Part shown: positions 7,289 to 11,106 of the stretch, piece by piece
Position numbering within the stretch: the stretch's first letter is position 1
How the letters are laid out: each line of letters begins with the position of its first letter
Origin: Methanobacterium sp.
GTDB lineage: Archaea > Methanobacteriota > Methanobacteria > Methanobacteriales > Methanobacteriaceae
Assembly (NCBI GenBank): GCA_003158115.1
Contig: PMGM01000068.1
Coordinates: forward strand, 1,897 to 13,002
Length of the DNA stretch: 11,106 nt
Direction of reading: 5' to 3'
The notes under the pieces: generated by a model
Told to the model about the DNA's origin: nothing
What the model saw: only the letters and a program-made list of their open reading frames with translations
The model's database searches: none
Made by a program: the position numbers and the translations under genes

Positions 7289-8272
7289 ATGAATTGGATA
7301 CTGATTATTGGTATTATAACTGCCATGTACATGGCTTTCAACATAGCCGCCAACGATATAGGAAATTCTATGGGCACAGCCGTAGGTAGTGGAGCCCTTA
7401 CAATGCGAAAAGCCCTGATGCTAGGTGCTTTATTTGAATTTTTAGGGGCATTATTCCTTGGTAGTACAGTTATAAAAACTGTTGGAAGTGGAATTGTACC
7501 TATCGAGTTCATGACCGGGCTAGGAGCATTTATAATAACTGTATCGGCCGGTATATGGATAACCATCACAATACTAAAGAAAATACCAATATCGGGTTCC
7601 GATGCAATAGTGAGCTCTGTTATAGGTTATGGACTTGTATATGCCGGTTTCAATCATTTGCAATGGACAACAATTGGTTATATTATGGCAAGCTGGGTTT
7701 TCTCTCCTTTAATCGGACTTGCATCTGGTTATCTGGCGTACTATGTATTGAAAAGGGGTTATCTCAACAAGATCGAAAATAATATAGGGGCCAAGGATCG
7801 TTCAGAAAAGTTATTTTCCTACTTTCAAATTGGAAGTTCATCCTTCGCAGCTCTTGGTGTTGGTGCCATAGATATTGCAGCTGCCACAGGAGTTTTATAC
7901 GTCACAGTTGGTCCGACACTTGGGTTTTCCATTAAATTCCTAGGGGCAATAGCGCTTGTACTTGGTATTTTAATTGCAGGAAACAGGATAACTGGAACAA
8001 TAGGAAGGCGAATAACAGAATTGGTACCTACTAGAGGGTTTTCAGCACAAATTTCAGCTGGAAGTATCACCATACTTTTTGCTTCAATGGGATTACCAAT
8101 ATCCCCAACCCAAACCCTTGTTGGTTCCGTTATAGGCGTTGGTATGGCAAGGGGCACAGCTACTGTTAAATTAGATGTTATAAAACATATTGCAACAACT
8201 TGGATTATAACAATTCCTGCGTGTATAGCAATATCTGGATCATTGTACTACATAATAACTGCATTAATCTGA
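7289..8272 (+). CDS. PiT-family inorganic anion (phosphate-type) permease
   Basis: A 327-residue, very hydrophobic membrane protein of the PiT family, at the size of short archaeal members. These transporters import phosphate, or in some members sulfate, by Na+ or H+ symport. The first inverted repeat carries the signature NIAANDIGNSMGTAVGSGAL (residues 18-37) and PISGSDAIVSSVIGYG. The second repeat carries GAIDIAAATG (192-201) and LPISPTQTLVGSVIGVG. Against the usual GANDVAN and P(V/I)STTHA patterns, the first GANDVAN half is intact. The second has lost both Asn, and STTH is replaced by SGSD and SPTQ. Substrate is therefore less sure than family. No phoU-like gene adjoins it. It diverges from the SRP RNA gene across about 141 bp and is probably monocistronic. 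Confidence 0.88.
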   Translation: MNWILIIGIITAMYMAFNIAANDIGNSMGTAVGSGALTMRKALMLGALFEFLGALFLGSTVIKTVGSGIVPIEFMTGLGAFIITVSAGIWITITILKKIPISGSDAIVSSVIGYGLVYAGFNHLQWTTIGYIMASWVFSPLIGLASGYLAYYVLKRGYLNKIENNIGAKDRSEKLFSYFQIGSSSFAALGVGAIDIAAATGVLYVTVGPTLGFSIKFLGAIALVLGILIAGNRITGTIGRRITELVPTRGFSAQISAGSITILFASMGLPISPTQTLVGSVIGVGMARGTATVKLDVIKHIATTWIITIPACIAISGSLYYIITALI

Positions 8273-8405
8273 AAGTTTTAGATAGATGTTTAATTGGAAT
8301 ATGCGAAATTATAAGGTATAAAAACTCTTTATTATCAATATATTATCGTTTTTAATTAATTTAAGTATTATAAATCTGCCATTACAAATTCAACGAAATT
8401 ATTTT

Positions 8406-8420
8406 ACCAAAAAATATATA
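8406..8420 (+). promoter_or_regulatory. BRE/TATA promoter of fprA
   Basis: ACCAAAAAATATATA combines an A-rich BRE-like element with an AATATATA box. A start near 8442 would leave a leader of roughly 30 bases containing the ribosome binding site GAGGTG (8462-8467), six bases before ATG 8474. The rest of the 201-bp gap from 8273 is AT-rich and shows no gene or other structured element that I can support. Confidence 0.55.
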
Positions 8421-8473
8421 GAATGTATTATTAATATTAAATAGGATTTATCTTTTAATTTGAGGTGTGAAAA

Positions 8474-9694
8474 ATGAAAGCCGATGCAATTAAAATAACA
8501 GATAATGTTTACTGGGTTGGAGTTTTGGATTGGGATATAAGAGATTACCATGGATATACTCTTAATGGAACAACTTATAATGCGTATTTAGTTTTCGGGG
8601 ATAAAGTAGCACTTATTGATAATACCTATCCTGGAACTTCTGCTCAGTTGTGGGGAAGAATCAGAGATGCTTTTGAAAAAGAGAATAGAGAACTCAAGCT
8701 GGACATAATAATCCAGAATCATGTTGAAAAAGATCATAGTGGTGCACTTGTAGAAATATGCAAAAAATTCCCTGAAGCACCAGTTTATTGTACTGCGGCA
8801 GCAGTTAAGGGGTTAAAAATGCATTATTCATCATTAGATGATGTAGATTTCAAGATAGTTAAAACTGGTGAAACACTTGACCTTGGTGGGAAACAACTGG
8901 TATTTCTCGAAGCTCAGATGTTACACTGGCCTGACAGCATGTTCACCCTACTACTGGAGGATGGCATACTATTTTCAAATGATGCATTTGGTCAGCACCT
9001 CTGTTTAAAGGATCGTTATGATAGTGATATTCCAGAAAATGTGCTTATGGATGCTGCAGCCAAGTTTTATGCCAACTTACTCACACCACTTTCGAGTCTT
9101 GTACTTAACAAATTCAAACAAGTAACGAGCTTGGAGTTACTTGATAAGATAAGGATGATTGCACCATCACATGGTATGATCTGGACAGATCCTATGAAGA
9201 TAATAGATGCCTATACAAGATGGGCCACAGGGAAATGTGAGGATAAGGTAACAATTGTATACGATACAATGCATGGATCTACACAAATGATGGCACAGGC
9301 ATTAGCAGAGGGCGTTATGAGCCAAGATGTGGATGTGAAAATGTATTTCCTTCATTCAGATGAACGTAGTAGCATTGTTACCGATATTTTAGATAGTAAA
9401 GCTATCTTATTGGGAGTACCTACAATGTTCAATCAGATTTATCCAAGTATTGGTGATCTTATATTTTATCTCAGGGGTTTAAATTTCGGTAAAACGGGCA
9501 TAATACGTAAAGCTGTGACCTTCGGATCTAAGGGGTGGAGTGGTGAAGCACCAAAAATACTTGCAGATGAACTTGAAAAATGCGGATTTGAAGTAAACGA
9601 TCAGATCAAAGTGAATTACGTACCAACTGAGGAAGACTTGGAAAAATGTTATGAAATTGGTTCAAAATTAGCATTAGAGATCATAGATTTATAA
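8474..9694 (+). CDS. fprA: F420H2 oxidase (A-type flavoprotein, FprA)
   Basis: A 406-residue cytoplasmic flavo-diiron protein that in methanogens reduces O2 to water with electrons from reduced coenzyme F420, protecting a strict anaerobe. The N-terminal metallo-beta-lactamase-like domain (about 1-250) has the complete diiron ligand set: H83, E85 and D87 in NHVEKDH, then H151 (LHWPDS), D170 (SNDAFGQH) and H233 (APSHGM). The C-terminal flavodoxin domain (about 258-405) has the FMN phosphate loop [11 protein letters not shown]. No rubredoxin domain follows, matching methanogen FprA rather than fused flavorubredoxins. [12 protein letters not shown] near the end is typical. The ribosome binding site GAGGTG supports the start. 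The next gene follows after 33 bp and is likely cotranscribed. Confidence 0.96.
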   Translation: MKADAIKITDNVYWVGVLDWDIRDYHGYTLNGTTYNAYLVFGDKVALIDNTYPGTSAQLWGRIRDAFEKENRELKLDIIIQNHVEKDHSGALVEICKKFPEAPVYCTAAAVKGLKMHYSSLDDVDFKIVKTGETLDLGGKQLVFLEAQMLHWPDSMFTLLLEDGILFSNDAFGQHLCLKDRYDSDIPENVLMDAAAKFYANLLTPLSSLVLNKFKQVTSLELLDKIRMIAPSHGMIWTDPMKIIDAYTRWATGKCEDKVTIVYDTMHGSTQMMAQALAEGVMSQDVDVKMYFLHSDERSSIVTDILDSKAILLGVPTMFNQIYPSIGDLIFYLRGLNFGKTGIIRKAVTFGSKGWSGEAPKILADELEKCGFEVNDQIKVNYVPTEEDLEKCYEIGSKLALEIIDL

Positions 9695-9727
9695 TTATTG
9701 GAAATAAATTAAAATAGGAGGTTTAAC

Positions 9728-10141
9728 ATGAAAACTTTAGAATTTGAGAGCTCCCTGGACTCTAGAAAAAAGTTAATGACAGTTTTATTCTGGACCAATA
9801 GGAAAGCTGCAAGAACAGAAGGTTGTGCACCGTTCTTATTAAAGAAAATAGCAACAGAAGAGAATACCTATGTACCTGAAGAACCTAAACTCCTTAAATT
9901 AACAGATCCAATCATTGACGACATTATAAAAACTATGGATGAAAATAAACCAGTTGAATTTGAAATGCAAATGGGTACTGAATATATAACTGCAAACATT
10001 GAGGGTAATCAATTTTCTGTAAACACTGAACATAGCGAGGAAATCGAAGAAGAAATCGTTGAAAAACTTGATACTGAATTGAATAAAAAATATCCAAGTC
10101 TCTGTGAATCTTTTAAACCTCGTGTAACACCAAACAAATAA
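9728..10141 (+). CDS. Small hypothetical protein, probably in the fprA operon
   Basis: A 137-residue soluble protein that I do not recognise. It is real by context: a strong ribosome binding site AGGAGGT (9716-9722) lies five bases before the ATG, the gap after fprA is only 33 bp, and a long T-run follows. The N-terminal third is basic and contains LMTVLFWTNRKAARTEGCAP. The remainder is acidic, with an EEIEEEIVEKLDTELNKKYP stretch likely to be helical (residues about 105-124). It has two Cys (EGCAP, SLCES), not paired as CxxC, and no signal peptide or membrane segment. Functional links to FprA, such as a redox partner or stress factor, are inference from position only. Confidence 0.85.
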   Translation: MKTLEFESSLDSRKKLMTVLFWTNRKAARTEGCAPFLLKKIATEENTYVPEEPKLLKLTDPIIDDIIKTMDENKPVEFEMQMGTEYITANIEGNQFSVNTEHSEEIEEEIVEKLDTELNKKYPSLCESFKPRVTPNK

Positions 10142-10170
10142 AATAAGCTAAATTTAAAGTTCTAAATAAT

Positions 10171-10187
10171 TTCCTTATTTTTTTTTT
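10171..10187 (+). terminator. T-run terminator of the fprA operon
   Basis: TTCCTTATTTTTTTTTT ends in ten consecutive T (10178-10187), 36 bases after the stop codon of the small gene. This is the usual archaeal intrinsic terminator form and needs no hairpin. Confidence 0.65.
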
Positions 10188-10235
10188 AGATGATTAAGAA
10201 GGTTAAATGAATATTTAAAAGGTAATTAAATAAAT

Positions 10236-10631
10236 TTAAGTTTTAATTGCCCTTATAATATCACCATCTGAAATTATTCCAACAATTTTATCGTTGTCTC
10301 TAACTACTAGCTGGTTTATTATGTCTCCCTCTGATCCAAAATCATTCATCTTCCTCACTGTTGTCATTAGATCATCTTCAGGACTTACACACACAACATC
10401 TTGAACCATGGCATTCTCAACAATAGTTCCTATTTCATATTTATCTAAAATAAGGTTATGACCCAGATCTGTTGCTGTTACAATTCCAACTAATTCTTCG
10501 CCGTTTATAACTGGAAGGGAACTTATTTTATGCTTCATTAACTTCTCAAAGGCAAAAACTACAAATTCACTGGGAGAAACACTGATAACTTTCTTGCTCA
10601 TTACATCTTTAACTTTTATCTTCTTTAACAT
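10236..10631 (-). CDS. Two-CBS-domain protein
   Basis: A 131-residue protein made almost entirely of a CBS pair (Bateman module). CBS1 runs from about residue 6 to 60 ([14 protein letters not shown] ... [10 protein letters not shown]), and CBS2 from about 75 to 131 ([14 protein letters not shown] ... [14 protein letters not shown]). Such modules bind AMP, ATP, SAM or similar ligands and regulate partner proteins. No catalytic or DNA-binding domain is attached. ATG 10631 is preferred because GGAAGTGA stands five bases before it. ATG 10646 would add five residues (MEVKK) but has no ribosome binding site. With either start the gene overlaps the 3' end of the 2-phosphoglycerate kinase gene, so the two are translationally linked. 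A role in sensing energy state for that kinase is inference. Confidence 0.9.
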   Translation of the reverse strand: MLKKIKVKDVMSKKVISVSPSEFVVFAFEKLMKHKISSLPVINGEELVGIVTATDLGHNLILDKYEIGTIVENAMVQDVVCVSPEDDLMTTVRKMNDFGSEGDIINQLVVRDNDKIVGIISDGDIIRAIKT

Positions 10632-11106
10632 CTTCTTCACTTCCATAGGTCTTAGTAATGTTTTCTATTATGGAGTCTATTGTTGTTGTAACATCGATGT
10701 TCTCAATAACTGGGATGTGATGTTTATTTGCTTGGCTTTCGAAATATTTGAGAGTTCGCCGTATAGCTCCAAAAGAGTTCATATAACGTTTAAGAGGTCT
10801 TCTCGCCCACATTTGTCTGCATCTTGAGTAAAATCTTCCTTTGTGTACTTCTTCATCTTGGAGAGTTAGTATAAACATGTTCACATTGTGTCTCTTAACA
10901 AGGTCCTCACTTATGAATCCTGGGACTATATGAACACCCTCTATTACTATGCTGATACCTTCCTTTAGAGATCTTTCGATAACGGCTTCAACTCCTATGC
11001 TAACCGTGTCGACATGGTCACGGAATCCTATTAATACTTCATCAAATTCTGGTGGTGGAGGTATCCTAAGTGATCTGTAAGCAGTGTAACTGGATTCATA
11101 TATGGT
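10609..11106 (-). CDS. pgk2: 2-phosphoglycerate kinase, C-terminal part (5' end outside window)
   Basis: The frame is open from the right edge, giving the last 165 residues of a protein of about 300. Motifs such as [52 protein letters not shown] and [11 protein letters not shown] match archaeal 2-phosphoglycerate kinase as I know it from methanogens. The enzyme phosphorylates 2-phosphoglycerate to 2,3-bisphosphoglycerate, the precursor of cyclic 2,3-diphosphoglycerate, a compatible and phosphate-storage solute of Methanobacteriales. The N-terminal P-loop lies outside the window. The acidic tail [11 protein letters not shown] overlaps the start of the CBS-domain gene. ATG 10884 is an internal Met, not the start. 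Confidence 0.85.
   Translation of the reverse strand, partial: TIYESSYTAYRSLRIPPPPEFDEVLIGFRDHVDTVSIGVEAVIERSLKEGISIVIEGVHIVPGFISEDLVKRHNVNMFILTLQDEEVHKGRFYSRCRQMWARRPLKRYMNSFGAIRRTLKYFESQANKHHIPVIENIDVTTTIDSIIENITKTYGSEEDVKEDKS
10637..10644 (-). promoter_or_regulatory. Ribosome binding site of the CBS-domain gene, inside pgk2
   Basis: GGAAGTGA on the minus strand, one mismatch from GGAGGTGA, lies five bases before ATG 10631. It sits within the last codons of the upstream kinase gene and favours ATG 10631 over ATG 10646. Confidence 0.45.

Noticed and set aside
8304..8400. Two copies of CGAAATTA upstream of fprA as a regulatory direct repeat.
   Set aside because: Eight AT-rich bases repeated twice about 90 bases apart is easily chance, and there is no dyad or position relative to the TATA box that suggests an operator.
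10684..10884. ATG 10884 as the start of a separate 91-residue protein.
   Set aside because: The frame continues without a stop to the window edge and matches 2-phosphoglycerate kinase throughout. This Met is internal.

Overview
The window is AT-rich archaeal DNA, most likely from a hydrogenotrophic methanogen of the Methanobacteriales (Methanobacterium-like). The clues are an F420H2 oxidase (FprA), a 2-phosphoglycerate kinase of the cyclic 2,3-diphosphoglycerate pathway, an archaeal-type SRP (7S) RNA with an Alu domain, a class II tRNA-Ser without encoded CCA, TATA-box promoters with very short or absent leaders, and GGTGA/GGAGGT ribosome binding sites. The lineage call is inference from gene content; no 16S gene is present.

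Layout, left to right. 1-855 (+): C-terminal part of a B12-binding-type radical SAM protein, cut by the window edge. 895-2310 (-): amino-acid permease of the APC superfamily. It diverges from 2346-3470 (+), a class I aminotransferase, across a 35-bp shared promoter gap. 3493-4329 (+): a QueG-like protein with two [4Fe-4S] clusters. 4441-5619 (+): a second, Aro8/LysN-type aminotransferase. 5677-6576 (-): an AlkA-type DNA glycosylase. 6603-6687 (-): tRNA-Ser(GCT). About 6835-7147 (-): SRP RNA. 7289-8272 (+): PiT-family anion permease. 8474-9694 (+): fprA, followed 33 bp later by a small unrecognised gene (9728-10141). 10236-10631 (-): a two-CBS-domain protein overlapping the end of 10609-11106 (-), a 2-phosphoglycerate kinase cut by the right edge.

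The left half can be read as amino-acid metabolism: a transporter and two transaminases, with a redox Fe-S protein between them. The centre is a stable-RNA block (SRP RNA, tRNA-Ser, then alkA) on one strand, possibly one transcription unit. The right half holds anion uptake, oxygen detoxification by F420H2-dependent O2 reduction, and cDPG synthesis with a possible nucleotide-sensing partner.

Most of this is ordinary methanogen chromosome. I see no CRISPR array, insertion sequence, prophage or defence island, and no clearly new system. The items most worth a second look are the unknown gene behind fprA, the QueG-like protein that seems to lack the QueG catalytic Asp, the PiT protein whose second signature is degenerate, the CBS/pgk2 overlap, and the possible dependence of alkA on the RNA transcription unit.
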